A stretch of 45,000 nt of DNA from Neocallimastix lanati (nom. inval.) (GCA_016946835.1 JACVTC010000031.1:47501-92500), one strand, 5' to 3'. Positions 20,787 to 33,239 are shown, counted from the first letter of the stretch. A program made the numbers and translations. Notes: generated by a model from the sequence alone, not told the origin.

Positions 20787-22199
20787 ATGGATGATCAATT
20801 AGAAATAAGTGAAACTAATAAAGAAAAAAACCAAATCATTGTAAATAGAAAATATAAATTTAATTTATGGTATATAACGAATAATACAAAAATATTCAAA
20901 TGTACTAAATATAAAACAGTTAAAAAATGTAAATCTTACATTATTCTAAATGATAATAATAAAGTAATAAAATATGAAAACAAACATACTCATCCAGGAA
21001 AAAAATATGATGCATCTATATCAATAGTAAAACATAAAATGAAAAATGAAATTAGAAAAACCTCAATTCCATTTGATATAAATCCAAAACATATATATAA
21101 TGAAATATCTGAAGAAATTGGATTGATATGCCCTGAATATAACTCAATTAAATCTCAAATATCAAGATATATAAAAAAACAACTACCTCCTGATATACCA
21201 AAATTTAATGAAATTCCAGATAAATCTGAATATTATATAAACGAAAGAGATGAAAATTTTATGATATACATAAATTCTAATATTATAATTTTTCAATCAT
21301 CATTCCCCATTCCAAACAGAATTGTTTATTAAATACAACGAAAATATGTTTGCTGATGGTACATTTTATATTGCACCAATATTTGGTTATCAAGTGTTTA
21401 TAACAAGAGTATTTGCTCCAGAAATAAATAGTTTTTATACTACATCACTATCTATATTAAATAATAAAGAGCAAGCAACCTATGAATTGTTATTTGAAGA
21501 ATTAAAAAAGAATGAAAGTAAATATAATAATCATATTATAGTTACACCAAAAGTTTTGCGTTGTGATTTTGAAAAAAGTATATCCAATGCTTCCATTAAA
21601 ATATTTCATAATATTACTATTAAATATTGTGTATGGCATTATAAAAGATCGTTAGAAGTTTAAAAAAATAAATTATGAAGTTGAAAATAATCATAAGATT
21701 TATTTGTTATATAAAGCTATTAAAAATTTTCCTTTTATAAATCTTGAATATATATTTGATATTTATAATTATATTAAAATTATATGTCAAATATATAATT
21801 ATTTCAATTTTTTAAATTTTTTGGAATATTTTAATAAGACTTATTTATATAAATATGATATCAAATATTGGAATTATTACAACGATATAAACCACATAAC
21901 AAATAATGCTTCAGAATCTTTTAACAATTACTTAAAAAAATTGTTTTACAAAAAACCTTCTTTATATGAATTGATTTATCATTTAAAAAGAGAAGAATCT
22001 TTATCTTACAATAATTACAAAAGAAAAATTGAAGGAGTTTGGAAAAAAAAAAAGAATATTAACAAAAACTGATGAAATCAATGATTTCATTAAAAAATAC
22101 AAAAAAAAAAAGGAATCCGAATTGATTGATAAAAAATGTGATAAAAATAATATCATTGATTTATGGTATAAATGTTTAATAGAATTAAACATACTCTAA
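20787..22199 (+). pseudogene. FLYWCH zinc finger / MULE transposase gene, frameshifted
   Basis: Segment one (20787-about 21300) has a FLYWCH-like N-terminus: NLWYI, two cysteines in KCTKYKTVKKC, then HTH at the end of the finger. Segment two (to about 21650) carries the MULE transposase core. It has the first catalytic Asp in FADGTFYIAP, the second in RCDFE, then a CVWHYKRS motif like the family's C/H region. Segment three has NNASESFNNYLKK, typical of the C-terminal part. A last frame (about 22050-22199) ends with DLWYKCLIELNIL. Three frame changes separate them: near 21305 at a short C run, near 21650, and at an A11 run near 22040. The gene is therefore broken, or two of the breaks are homopolymer read errors. 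MULE transposases move Mutator-like DNA elements. Terminal repeats of this copy were not found. Confidence 0.85.
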
Positions 22200-22603
22200 A
22201 TTTATAAATAGTAATTAACTAGAATATATATAGTTTAAATTATATTTATATCAATATCAATATATTTTTAATATCAATATAAAAAAACTTTATTAATATC
22301 AATATCAAAATATTTTATTAATATCAATAATAATAAATATTTAATATTATAATAAATTTTATTCTATTATTTAATTAATTTAATAATAAAATATATAATT
22401 TTATTTATTTTATTTAAATAAAATAAAATGGAAAGGTTGTATTATTAAAATATTTAATAATAAAATATAATAATAAAATAAAATTAAAAAAAAATAAAAA
22501 TAAAATAAAATTCTTAACAGAAAACTTATTTATTCTTTTATTTATTCTTTTTTTTGTTTTTATTTTATTTTTTTAATGCTAAAATACAATAAATAAAAAT
22601 ATA
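22200..22603. other. AT-rich intergenic stretch
   Basis: ATCAATAT repeats (22240-22335) and A/T runs; no gene seen. Confidence 0.5.
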
Positions 22604-22865
22604 CGTTGAAAATAGTGGCGTATTACATATATTATACACATTGTACAAATATTTATGATGATTATACATAAATTATGTCGAAATGCTTCACATTCGTTAA
22701 TATCATTCTTTTATGTAAATAATTTATTTCTTATTTTTATGTAAATCACGAAATCATTTGATTAAATTTAGTATATATATTTCACCTAATTATTTTTATT
22801 TTAATCTCAGACTTGTTTATATTACATATATTAATAAATAAATAAAATTAAATATATACATAACA
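22604..22865 (+). repeat. Element 2 5' LTR (degenerate start)
   Basis: Defined on the right by ATAACA immediately before the primer-binding site, and on the left by CGTTGAAAATAG, a likely TGTT start with one base changed. Length about 262 bp. No 3' copy exists in the window, so the left limit is a guess. Confidence 0.45.
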
Positions 22866-22868
22866 ATA

Positions 22869-22882
22869 GATTAAGAGTCTCA
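22869..22882 (+). promoter_or_regulatory. Element 2 primer-binding site
   Basis: GATTAAGAGTCTCA, identical to that of element 1 but separated from the LTR end TAACA by three bases (ATA). Confidence 0.75.
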
Positions 22883-22926
22883 GCTCTGGAAAGGAAAGAG
22901 ATTAATACTAATTAATATTATAAATA

Positions 22927-24065
22927 ATGAATGATAATAATAGTAATTATTCATTAAAAGAAAATAATGTCCGCCTGACAGGGGACAATTTTGAAGTATG
23001 GTACACAATAATCTATGATGCACTATACATTAATAAGTTAAATATTTACATTGATAAAGATGTACTTAAAGAACTAGAAGAAAAAAATTCTAATTCAGAT
23101 GAATTAGAAAATGCGAAAATAGAAAATAAGAAGGCAAGGCTTTTTATTTTAAATTCTATAGGCTCTGACATTATAAAGAATGTCATAAAATTAGAATCCG
23201 CGTATTCTATAATAAAGTACCTTAAAGGAGAATACGGAGAAAGTGAAACGGATATGCTTTATTGGGCTAAAAAGATAGCTGATTTAAAAGCAAAAACCAT
23301 AAAAGATATTCCAAAAATATTAACAAAGTTAGATAATATTTTTGAAAATATGAAAAAAATCAAAGTTTCCCATTTCAGATAAGGAAAAATCAAAATATGC
23401 TTACAATACATTTCCTCCTGGATTTAGGAGCAAATTTGAATTCAATGTTAACGAAACCTACAAACAACTATGTGAGAGAATAAAATATAATATAACCATG
23501 AAATCTTATGCTGGCGAATGGGACAATAATAATGAAGATACTAACTCAAACAGATCCGATGACCCAATGGAAATTGATGCACTCCACAAAAGAAATAAAA
23601 GATTTACAAAAACGGATAATAATAATAATAATAAATACAATGAAAGTAAATACAAAAATGATAAACCAATGAATCATAAAAACGACAATAAAAATTATAA
23701 TAAAAATAATCAAAAAGAAAAATTTTGTTTAATTTGTGAAAAACATGGTCACACTTTAAAGGAATGCTGGTACAATTTAAAAAATCCAAATAGAAAAAAT
23801 AATGGTAAATCTAACAATGGAAAATTTATGGGATATATTAATGATATTCAATTGAGTAACGAATATAACAATGGATTTAATTATCATGAATTACATGATA
23901 ATTTAGAAAAACCTAATGACGACACAAAATCAATAAACCTTATCAATAAAATTAATAATCCATCCATTACTAATGAAAATTTGATGTTAAAACACAAAAA
24001 CACACGTGTTCTTATTAAATTCAATTCTTATATTGATATTTCACTAATAAGGATAAATTATTATT
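22927..24065 (+). pseudogene. Truncated copia gag (element 2)
   Basis: The frame 22927-23382 starts 44 nt after the primer-binding site and encodes a copia gag core (LTGDNFEVWY near the N-terminus, ESETDMLYWAKKI later). A one-base shift near 23370 leads into a second frame that continues to about 24065. It has the DDPMEIDA segment and a CCHC knuckle, CLICEKHGHTLKEC, at about 23726-23767. Protease, integrase, reverse transcriptase and a 3' LTR are all missing, so the element is cut off after gag. Confidence 0.85.
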
Positions 24066-24079
24066 TTTCTTCTTATTAA

Positions 24080-24420
24080 TGTTACATTAATAAGGATGAT
24101 TTATTAACCATTTTATGGTCAACTTATTAGTTACTTTTATCATTCTTCTTATTAATATAATTTTATTATAAGTAAATAAATAAATATAATTCATTCTTAA
24201 GTATAGTACAATACATTCTCACCTTTTTTTTTTTTTTTTTTTTTTTTATAATTAATAAAATTGTAATAATATATAAATATATAAAACATAGTTATTTGTA
24301 GTATTATTAATTAATTAACTGTAGAGATGTTTCACTGTTATTGTATTTATCATTTTAGGATTTATAGAGTGGATAATAAATTAAAAATTTTTATTTATTA
24401 GTAAAATAATGTATAAAAAA

Positions 24421-24481
<61 letters not shown>

Positions 24482-24535
24482 TATATATATATATATTAAT
24501 AATATACTTCCTTTTATTTAAATTAGATTAGTGGC
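24080..24535. other. Junction of two truncated elements, with T51 tract
   Basis: Contains a 10-bp hairpin TTATTAATGT/ACATTAATAA near 24074-24094, a T-run of about 20 at 24228, and an uninterrupted T51 at 24425-24475 followed by (AT)n. No gene seen. Confidence 0.6.
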
Positions 24536-24539
24536 TAAA

Positions 24540-25523
24540 ACATTTCTCTAATATCATTAAAGTCAACATTGGCGTCAAAATCATAGTTGTCATCATAGTT
24601 TTCAACCGCAATAAAATTTAACGATTTACCCATATTGTTGGCTTTGTTGTTTTGTTTTTGTTTATTTTCATTTTCATTTTCATTGTCGCTTTCACTGGAA
24701 GATTCTTCATTTGAGTAATGTTATCTTTTCTTATTATATCTGCACTCTTTAGTAGTATGTCCTTTCTTCTCGCAGATATAACAATATTTATTATTGTGAG
24801 TCTTATGTTTATATTTAAAATTATTTTTATTTTTAATTTTTCTATTTGTATATTTAGAAATTAAATTTATTGAAGTTTCGTCTTCATTATCTTGTGTTCT
24901 ATCATGGACAAAATATTGGACTAAATTTTCTTCAATTAATTTTGAATCTCCTGCATATAGTTTAAAAGTTACTATATTGTTTATTTCATTAAAAAATCTT
25001 TCACTAGTGTAATCTTTTGTTGGATGGATAAAAAATTTTGCATATAAAGGAAGGGAGTTATACATATTTTTTTACTTTTTCTAATTCACCGATGTTAGAA
25101 GAGGTATCTTCCATGGCTTTAAATATTTCTCTTATTTTGAATAGTGTACTTACTATTTCATTTAATTTATTTGCCTTTAATTTTTGTAGTTTGTCCATCA
25201 ATTCTTGTAAAGTGATTGCTTTATCCTTTTTATATAACGATTTAAGTTTGCTCATTACCTCAAATGAGTTTTCAAGATTCTTCACATGTTCATATACATC
25301 GTCTGTGATATTGTTGATTATTAAAGATTTTGCTCTGGAGTTTTTCTTTTCAACTTTTTTTTAACTTTTCTACGTCATTTGGGTAGTTTTCTTTTATGGA
25401 TGCTATTACATCTTTATTTATATATTTTACTAATTTTCTGGTTTCCAAGGCTGTTTTTATCCTTGGATCAAAGTTTGAGCCATTTAGGAATTGTTCTTTA
25501 TTGAGTATGAATTCTTTTGTCAT
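24540..25523 (-). pseudogene. Truncated copia gag (element 3, reverse orientation)
   Basis: Reading leftwards, ATG at 25523 opens MTKEFILNKEQFLNGSNF, a typical copia gag start. A stop and a frame change follow near 25360. The frame 25285-25058 carries the middle of gag. The frame 25065-24721 ends in the CCHC knuckle CYICEKKGHTTKEC. A further frame from about 24715 to 24540 is acidic (EESSSESDNENENE) and ends in FNDIREMF. It is related to elements 2 and 4 at the gag level. Everything downstream of gag is missing; the T51 tract lies where it is cut. Confidence 0.82.
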
Positions 25524-25655
25524 GATTTTTAAATTCTAGTAAACACAAAATTTAGAGTAAATATGTTTTATATATATGTTCTCGTACTAGCTAATGTTTA
25601 TATTCTGATTTTATTATTTGTTAATATATAATAATGAGCTTTGTTTTGGAGCCGT

Positions 25656-25669
25656 TGAGACTCTTAATC
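25656..25669 (-). promoter_or_regulatory. Element 3 primer-binding site
   Basis: TGAGACTCTTAATC on the plus strand, the reverse complement of GATTAAGAGTCTCA, directly adjoining the LTR. The bases beyond it (AACGG) differ from those in the other elements. Confidence 0.8.
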
Positions 25670-25970
25670 TGTTAACACACTTAAATTTATGATTAATAAA
25701 TTTTAGGAATTAATCCTCTATTCTAATGTAAATATTACAGTGAGCATTTTATGTATTTAATTATTCATCATTTGTGCCACATTAGATTCATGTATATCAC
25801 GTGCATCAATAATTATTATATACATAATTTTAGGACAGTTATCAATTATTATTACTAATGATTTTTTAATTATTAATTTAAAAAAATAATACAAAAAAAT
25901 TAAAAGATTTTTTTTTTTTTTTTTTTTTAAAATTCGTAGTCAAATTATTCAAACTTCTTTCTTTACAACA
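25670..25970 (-). repeat. Element 3 5' LTR
   Basis: On the minus strand this 301-bp segment begins TGTTGTAAAGAAAG and ends AAGTGTGTTAACA, with the same TGTT/AACA ends as element 1. It has an internal homopolymer of about 20 A. The partner LTR has been lost, so the outer limit rests on the end motif alone. Confidence 0.6.
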
Positions 25971-26086
25971 CTATAAGTGTATTATATTACTGTAAATATA
26001 TTAATATAATACACTTTTTAAATAATATATATATATATTTTCCCCTATTATTTTTCAATAAACCTTTCCTTCTTCATATCACTTTA

Positions 26087-26117
<31 letters not shown>

Positions 26118-26123
26118 TATTAT

Positions 26124-26376
26124 TGTTAAGTATTAGCTACATTATAATTATACATTATACATTGTAATATTAATACGCCACAATTAGCCACATTATGAAT
26201 ACATTAGTTATTAGATAGTTATTAAATAGTTATTATAAATCTTATTTATTATATTTTGTTAAACTGTAATATTCTTTATTATGTAATATTCATATAATTA
26301 AATATTAATAAATAAAAGCCATATTAACTAAAATAATAATAATTGAGATTGTTAGATTTCAGTTACATTCTTAACA
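26124..26376 (+). repeat. Element 4 5' LTR
   Basis: A 253-bp repeat beginning TGTTAAGTATTAGC and ending CATTCTTAACA. It contains AATACGCCACAATTAGCCACATTATG, split here as AATACGCCAC and AATTAGCCAC, a GC-richer landmark. Confidence 0.95.
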
Positions 26377-26390
26377 GATTAAGAGTCTCA
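26377..26390 (+). promoter_or_regulatory. Element 4 primer-binding site
   Basis: GATTAAGAGTCTCA directly follows the LTR end TTAACA, as in elements 1 and 3; the sequence after it (CTTACC) is different. Confidence 0.8.
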
Positions 26391-26580
26391 CTTACCTAAT
26401 GAGCTATTAGCTATAAAATACAAAAAATTAAATTAAACAAGCTTGTTATAATTAAAATATTAAATAAATAATTTAAAATTTATAAATTCAAAATTAATGA
26501 AATTAGATTTCAAAATTAAAATTTCAAAATTTAAATTTTTTTTTTAAAATTAATTAAAATTCAAAATTCTAAATTCCAAA

Positions 26581-29500
26581 ATGGAAAATAGCAAATCTAA
26601 AAATTCAGGAGAATCTAAAGAATCATCAACTTCACAAAACTATTATTATGAAAGTGAAGAACAAGAAATTCAAGACTACGAAAATGATGATTTTAATTTT
26701 TTGAAAGACTTTGAAGAAAATGTAAACAAAACAAAATAATATTTCAAAGTCGAAAAGAAAACAAATTGAAGAAAATTTAAATGACTTAGAAGAAAATGTT
26801 GAAAAACAATTTTCAATCTTAGATAGAAACACAAAGAATTTTATTAAAAGATTAAACAGAGCCAACGAAAAACTCATGAGAAGAAAAAAGTCAGATATGA
26901 CAAATAAATCGGTTTTTAATTATCAAAATTTTAAATTAACTACAGAAAACTTTCCAAGATGGTATAGAGCTTTCAAACGTCACTTAACGGCATTAGATCT
27001 TATTGACTGCATCAAAAAAAGACTTATTGAAGGATGTGAAACCGCCTATGAAATGATTATAAGATTAGAAAGTTACTTCTTGCAGGTTGGAACCTTCAAA
27101 ATTATATCAAATTGAATACCAAATCAAGAAATTAGAGGTCGAAAATGTCGATATAAAACTCTATATAGACAAATTAAATTACTTGTTTCAACTTCACGAT
27201 AAGGAATCAAAAAGATGTGAAAAAAACAAAATTAGACGAAGAAACTAAAATTTTACTTTCAGCTGAAGAAATTGTTAAATTTGGAGTTCCTCCAGTACTT
27301 TTTAGCCGAATTTAAAACCTTTGAAGAATTAAAAGAACGGATAGCCTTGACTAGTGTTTTTATTAAAAAATACAAAGACATAAAGAAAATTGACTATAGC
27401 AACGAAACTACACAAGAGCTTTCGGTTAATAGAGTTAGAAATGGTAAATTACCATATAAATTTTAAAAATGACTCTGATAAAGATAAAGAAAACGAAAAA
27501 TATTGTCACATCTGCCATAGACACGGACACACTACTGATGAATGTTTTTTAAATCCTGGAAGAAAAGATAGAAGAAATAATAAAAATCCTTCAAATGAAA
27601 AACATCAGACACCAAGAAAGAAGCAGTACATCAAGAAACAATTCAAAAAACAAAAAATTATCGTTCCAATAATATAGAAGGAATTAAAAATACTACTGAT
27701 TTAGAAGAAGATTCTAATGAACTTAGCGAAGATGAAATTTTTACTGGATTTTCAGGAAATATTAATGTTAACGCTGTTTCCAACGATAAACCCATAATTA
27801 ATCAAAAGAAAGAACCAACAAGATGGATTATTGACAGCGGTACCTCATTAAATTTAACAAAAGAAGAAAAGGACCTAGATGACACCAAAACTGTCAATAA
27901 CAAATTTATCACCTATCCTGACGGAAAATCTGACAAAATTGTAAAAGTAGGAACATATAATGGTGCTATTAAAAATTTCGATTTCAAACTCTCAAAAGTC
28001 CACTACGCACCAAACATCAAAAATAATTTTAATTTCAACACATTATCTTGTCAGAAATAATTTTACCATTATTATCGATTTCGATGAATTATTTAAATAA
28101 GGATAGACTTCAATTATTCAAAAACAATAAACCAGTTGCGAAAATTTATGCCGACAAAGAAAATCTCTTCTCATTATACATTACACCCTTTAAAATGTAT
28201 AAATCTTTAAATATTGATATTAGCAATTTCGATTATGACTCTTTGGCATGCACGATTAGGTCACTTCAACAATAATAAAGATATTGAAAATTTTGTTTTA
28301 AAACCACACGTGTATTCACAACAAAAAGGACTGCATTCAATGTAAAAATCAGCAAAATGAGAAGAAAACCATTTTATGCAATTGAAAACAGTACCACACA
28401 ACCACTACAACTTGTACACTCCGATGTAGTTGGTAAACTAAAAACATCCTATAACGATTTCAATTACTACGTAACTTTTTATGGATGACTATAGTAGAAA
28501 ATGCTAGATTTACCTTTTAAAAAATAAATCCGATGTTTATAATGCATTTATTAAATTTTCACAAATTAATGAATAATACTACTGAATTTACCATTAAAAC
28601 TTTAAAAACCGACAATGGAACAGAATACACCAATGAAAATTTCAACAAGTACCTTTCCGAAAATGGTATAAAATTAATTCATTCAACTCCTGGCTACCCA
28701 CAACAAAATGGTCGTTCAGAACGAATTAATCAAACTCTTAATAATTGTGCAACCACGCTACTTAATTCTGCCAAATTACCTCTTAATTTTTTGGGATTCT
28801 GCTATTCTATGCGCATGTCGTTTATATAACCTTAATCCTCATCAAGGTAATAATTCAAAAATCCCAGATGAAGTTTTCTTCAACAAACCTATTGATATTT
28901 CACACTTACGAGTTTTTGGTTGCAGAGTATATTTCTATAATAATTATAAAAAGAATAAATTTGAAAATAATTCTAAACCTGGAATTTTTACTTGGTTATG
29001 CTTCGGACTCTACTGGTTACCGTATTTTAGATTTATCTTCTAACTGTATTGTATCAGCTAGAGACGTTTATTTCTTGGAAAATATTCCTGGAACTATTAA
29101 TAGTACCTTTCTATCAGAAGAATATATTAATTCTATTTTTCCTTCGAATTATTCAATTGAGGGGGGAAAAAGGCAGTTATGATCAATTAAATAATTCAAA
29201 TAATTCAAATAATAACAACCAAGAAATTATTAATAGCAATAATAAAATTATATTAAACAATAACAACAATTACATTAATAACGATATTAATAATAACATG
29301 AATTTGAATAAAAAAACATGAAAACTTAAACACAAATCAAAACTTTGATATATTAATTGATAAAAGTTCAAACAACAATTTAAATAATTCTAATAGTAAT
29401 GATATGGCTATAAATATTCAAGATAATAACAAAAATAATTTAGAAAATAATGAAATGGAAAATACCGATACTCATAAAAATAATAACAAAAGAAAATTCA

Positions 29501-31098
29501 TTGATTTAAATGAAAAAGAAAATACAAATGATAATGAACAATTAACAATAAAGAAAAACAAAGTATTACTAATTAAAACAGTTAATCCCAAGAGTTATGA
29601 TGAAGCAATAAATTCTAACGATTCAAATAAATGGAAAGATGCAATTAAAAAAAAAAAAAAAAAAAAATCAATAATACGTATGAACAAAAAGTAATGAGAA
29701 TATTTAATAATATTCCTAAAGATACTACTTTAATTGATACTAGATGGGTATTTACTACTAAAGATAATGGTGTTAAAAGAGCAAGATTAGTTGCTCGTGG
29801 ATTCAAACAAAGAAAAGGTGTTAACTATACATCAACATATTCACCAACAATTGAAGCAGATAGTTTAAGAATTACAATTGCCATTGCATCACAATACAAA
29901 TGGAACTTAAGACAAATGGATATAAAGGCAGCTTATTTAAATGCCAAATTAGAAGAAGAAATATACGTGGACATACCAGAAGGAGATAAAAATTATAATT
30001 ATGGAAAATATTGGATATTAAATAAGGCTCTATATGGTTTGAAACAAGCCGGAAGACAATGGTATAAAGAAATATCAAGTTATTTAAAAAAATATTGGTT
30101 TAAAACAATTGAGTATTGATCAATGTTTATTTACAAAATATCACAATGGAAATTTATGTGCTATATTATGTCTTTATGTTGATGATATCTTACTTACTGG
30201 AGAAGATAAAGAAATTAAATATATAAGCAATAAACTAAAAGAAAAATATAAAATTTCAAAAGACACGGAAGCTAACAAAATTATAGAAATAAATATTTTT
30301 AAAACTGAAGAAGGATATAAAATTAATCAACAAGACTATATTGAAAAATTAATTAAGAATTACAAGATGAATAAGACAAAACCAATTAACAATCCATGTA
30401 GAAAAATTACTTTAGAAGAAAGAGAAAATTCAACACCAGTAAACGTAACAGATTATAAATCTATTATTGATGCTTTATTATTTGTTTCAACAAAAACAAG
30501 ACCAGACATCTCATTTCCAGTTAATCAAGCTGCAAGACACGCCGAAAACCCAACAGAAGTTGATCTAAAATCAGCATTGATGATCTTAAGATATTTAAAA
30601 TCTACTAAAGAAAAATCTATTTATTACTATGGAAGTAAAAATTTAATTGCCTACTCAGACGCTGATTTCGCTGGCGATGAAGAAACAAGAAAATCTACCA
30701 TTGGATACATTTTCTTATTTGGAAAAAGTCCAATTTCATGGAAATCTGAAACTCAGAAGAGCATCACATTATCAACCACTGAAGCAGAATATGTTGCATT
30801 AACTGAATGCGCAAAACAAGGAATGAAATTAAAGAAATTACTAAAAGAAATATTCAATAAAGAAATTAATTTAAAAATTAAAGTTGATAATAAATCTTGT
30901 AAAAATATCGCTGAAAATGAAAATACAAAAGGTAGATGTAAACACATGGACATTGATTATAAATACATTCAAGAAAAAATAAACAGAAAAGAAATAAATT
31001 TAGAACATATATCCTCAGATACTATGTTAGCTGATCCTTTAACTAAAGTAATATCTGGACCAAAAATGAAATGTTTTACTGATTATATTTTCAATTAA
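26581..31098 (+). pseudogene. Gag-pol of copia element 4, with multiple frameshifts
   Basis: Gag starts at 26581 (MENSKSKNSG). Its first frame stops at 26739 and the reading continues one frame on to 27115, and so forth. Landmarks in order: CCHC knuckle CHICHRHGHTTDEC at 27504-27545; protease Asp-Ser-Gly at 27833-27841; integrase zinc site WHARLGHF near 28245; integrase Asp in HSDVVG near 28420; second Asp in KTDNGTEY near 28607; Glu in GRSERINQTL near 28713; an Asn-rich linker at 29190-29600. Reverse transcriptase runs from RWVFTTK at 29740 with YVDD at 30175-30186. RNase H has YSDADFAG and TEAEYVAL, and the frame ends at 31098. An A17 run at about 29648 causes one break. At least eight frame changes are needed, so no polyprotein can be made as the sequence stands. 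Confidence 0.93.
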
Positions 31099-31195
31099 AA
31101 AAAAAAAAAAAAAAAAAAATTTTATTATTAAAAATTTACTATAAAAAAAAAATAATAATAAAAAAAAAAAAATTTTATTATTAAAAATTTACTAT

Positions 31196-31227
<32 letters not shown>

Positions 31228-31282
31228 TTAAAACTTTATTTTTTATATTATTACCAAATGCATAATGTAGGGAGAATGAGAA
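31099..31282 (+). other. Poly-A-rich spacer and purine tract before the 3' LTR
   Basis: Three A runs of 12-24 alternate with two copies of TTTTATTATTAAAAATTTAC, a local duplication. The purine-rich AGGGAGAATGAGAA ends at the LTR start and is the likely polypurine tract. Confidence 0.6.
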
Positions 31283-31535
31283 TGTTAAGTATTAGCTATA
31301 TTATAATTATACATTATACATTGTAATATTAATACGCCACAATTAGCCACATTATGAATACATTAGTTATTAGATAGTTATTAAATAGTTATTATAAATC
31401 TTATTTATTATATTTTGTTAAACTGTAATATTCTTTATTATGTAATATTCATATAATTAAATATAAATAAATAAAAGCCATATTAACTAAAATAATCATA
31501 ATTGAGATTGTTAGATTTCAGTTACATTCTTAACA
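31283..31535 (+). repeat. Element 4 3' LTR
   Basis: A 253-bp copy of the 5' LTR with three substitutions, followed by ATTAT. Confidence 0.95.
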
Positions 31536-31571
31536 ATTATTATTATTATTATTTTTATTATTATTTTTATT

Positions 31572-31652
<81 letters not shown>
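31536..31652. repeat. (ATT)n trinucleotide microsatellite
   Basis: ATT repeats with periodic ATTTTT interruptions. Element 4 appears to have inserted into this tract, because the same ATT repeat lies left of its 5' LTR (26093-26123). Confidence 0.9.
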
Positions 31653-31653
<1 letters not shown>

Positions 31654-32672
31654 GAAAATTAGATTTATATCTTATCAAATTAACTTTATTTTTTAATTAT
31701 AAAGAGTTATATGTTTTATAATGATTAAGGTTTATATGAAATGGATACAAAATACATGTATTTATATTTATTAAATGTGACTTTACAATATTAGTGATAA
31801 CTAAATACATGAATATTCTAAGAACTATTATATTAGTAATGTATTATTAATTATTAGTAATTAAAACATAAATTCACCTATTCTAACAATTATAATATTA
31901 ATTATAACCATTATAATAATTCTTAAACACTTAAACACATAATTTTTTTTTTTTTACACTGTGACTTTAAAAACATTATAATATCATTATTTTTTATAAA
32001 TGAATATAAATATTTAAATAATTAGTTTTAAATTTTAAATTTAATTATTTAATTATTTTTAATATACAAAAATAGTATTAAGAATTATTTTTTTTTTTAT
32101 TTTATTTATTTTATAATTTTTTTTTTTTTTTTAAATTTTTAACAAAATATATAATATAAAATTATTACATAATATAATATGTAATGATTAATGAAATCAT
32201 GTGAAATTACTTTTTGATTTTATATATATATATTATATATAGATTTTTTTTTCCATTTTCAACTAAAAATTCTGTGATGCTTTTATTTCTATTTTTACAT
32301 TTATTAAATAATGATGGCTTATCATATGATGGCTTATCTTTACCATTTTCCTTTTATTTGTTCCAAATTTTAATAAGCATTTTTTTTTAAAATCTTTATT
32401 TTCACATAGGACATTCATACTCATATTTACCATTTTACATATATTGATTTCAAGTTTTTAAAGAATAAGCATTTCTGTTAAAATCTTTATTTTGACATTC
32501 ATTTTAATATTTTCCTTGTATATATGTTCATTCCAAGTTGTTAAGAATAAGCATTTCTGTTAAAATCTTTATTTTCACATATGATATTCATTCTGGTATT
32601 TTAATTATTTATTTTATAGATCTGTTCTAAGTTTAACTAAATATTTTATAAAATCTTTTTTTTTTTTATCAT

Positions 32673-32715
<43 letters not shown>

Positions 32716-33239
32716 TAAAAAAAAAAAAAATAATTAAAAACAATTCCCTTTATAAAATTTAATTTGATTTTCTTTTATAAATATGTAAAGAAAATCATTT
32801 TCATATATGTACATTCATAACTATATAATCTATATATTTCAATAATTATTATAGTCCTTGAGAATTATAGATTATATATTTTTACATATATATGTATATA
32901 CATATCTATATAATCTAAATATTTCAATAATTATTATAGTCCTTAAAATTTATAGATTATATATAATACTTGAATGAATTAATTCAATTAATTCTCCTTC
33001 ATATTTTTTTCTTCATCTTCTTTTCATTTTACTTTAAGATAAATATTTACTGATATTCAAATAAAATTTAATTAATGGTATAATTCAATAATATTCAATA
33101 ATATATATATTAAATATATATATATATATATATATTATATTATTTACTTTTTTTATTTTTTTTTTTTTTTTTTTTTTTTTTTATTGTTTTTCTGAATAAA
33201 AAAAAAAAAAAAAATAACAATAAAAAATAAGAAATTTTA
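31653..33239. repeat. AT-rich region with two local tandem duplications
   Basis: Three copies of a unit starting AATAAGCATTTCTGTTAAAATC and about 80-95 bp long lie at about 32370, 32464 and 32546. A second unit starting CTATATAATCTA and containing TTTCAATAATTATTATAGTCC is present twice (32821-32879 and 32906-32962). A T38 tract lies at 32675-32712. No gene seen in the rest. Confidence 0.6.

Larger units (their letters stand above)
26124..31535 (+). mobile_element. Full-length but disabled Ty1/copia element (element 4, 5412 bp)
   Basis: The 253-bp LTRs (26124-26376 and 31283-31535) differ at three positions (C/T, T/A, A/C). Target duplication ATTAT flanks both ends (26119-26123 and 31536-31540) in ATT-repeat surroundings, so it is less diagnostic. 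A primer-binding site and all copia domains are present in order, but the coding region is split by many frame changes. Confidence 0.94.

Noticed and set aside
22680-22699. TCGAAATGCTTCACATTCG as right end of the FLYWCH/MULE element
   Set aside because: It falls inside the proposed LTR of element 2 and no matching target duplication is found at any candidate left end.
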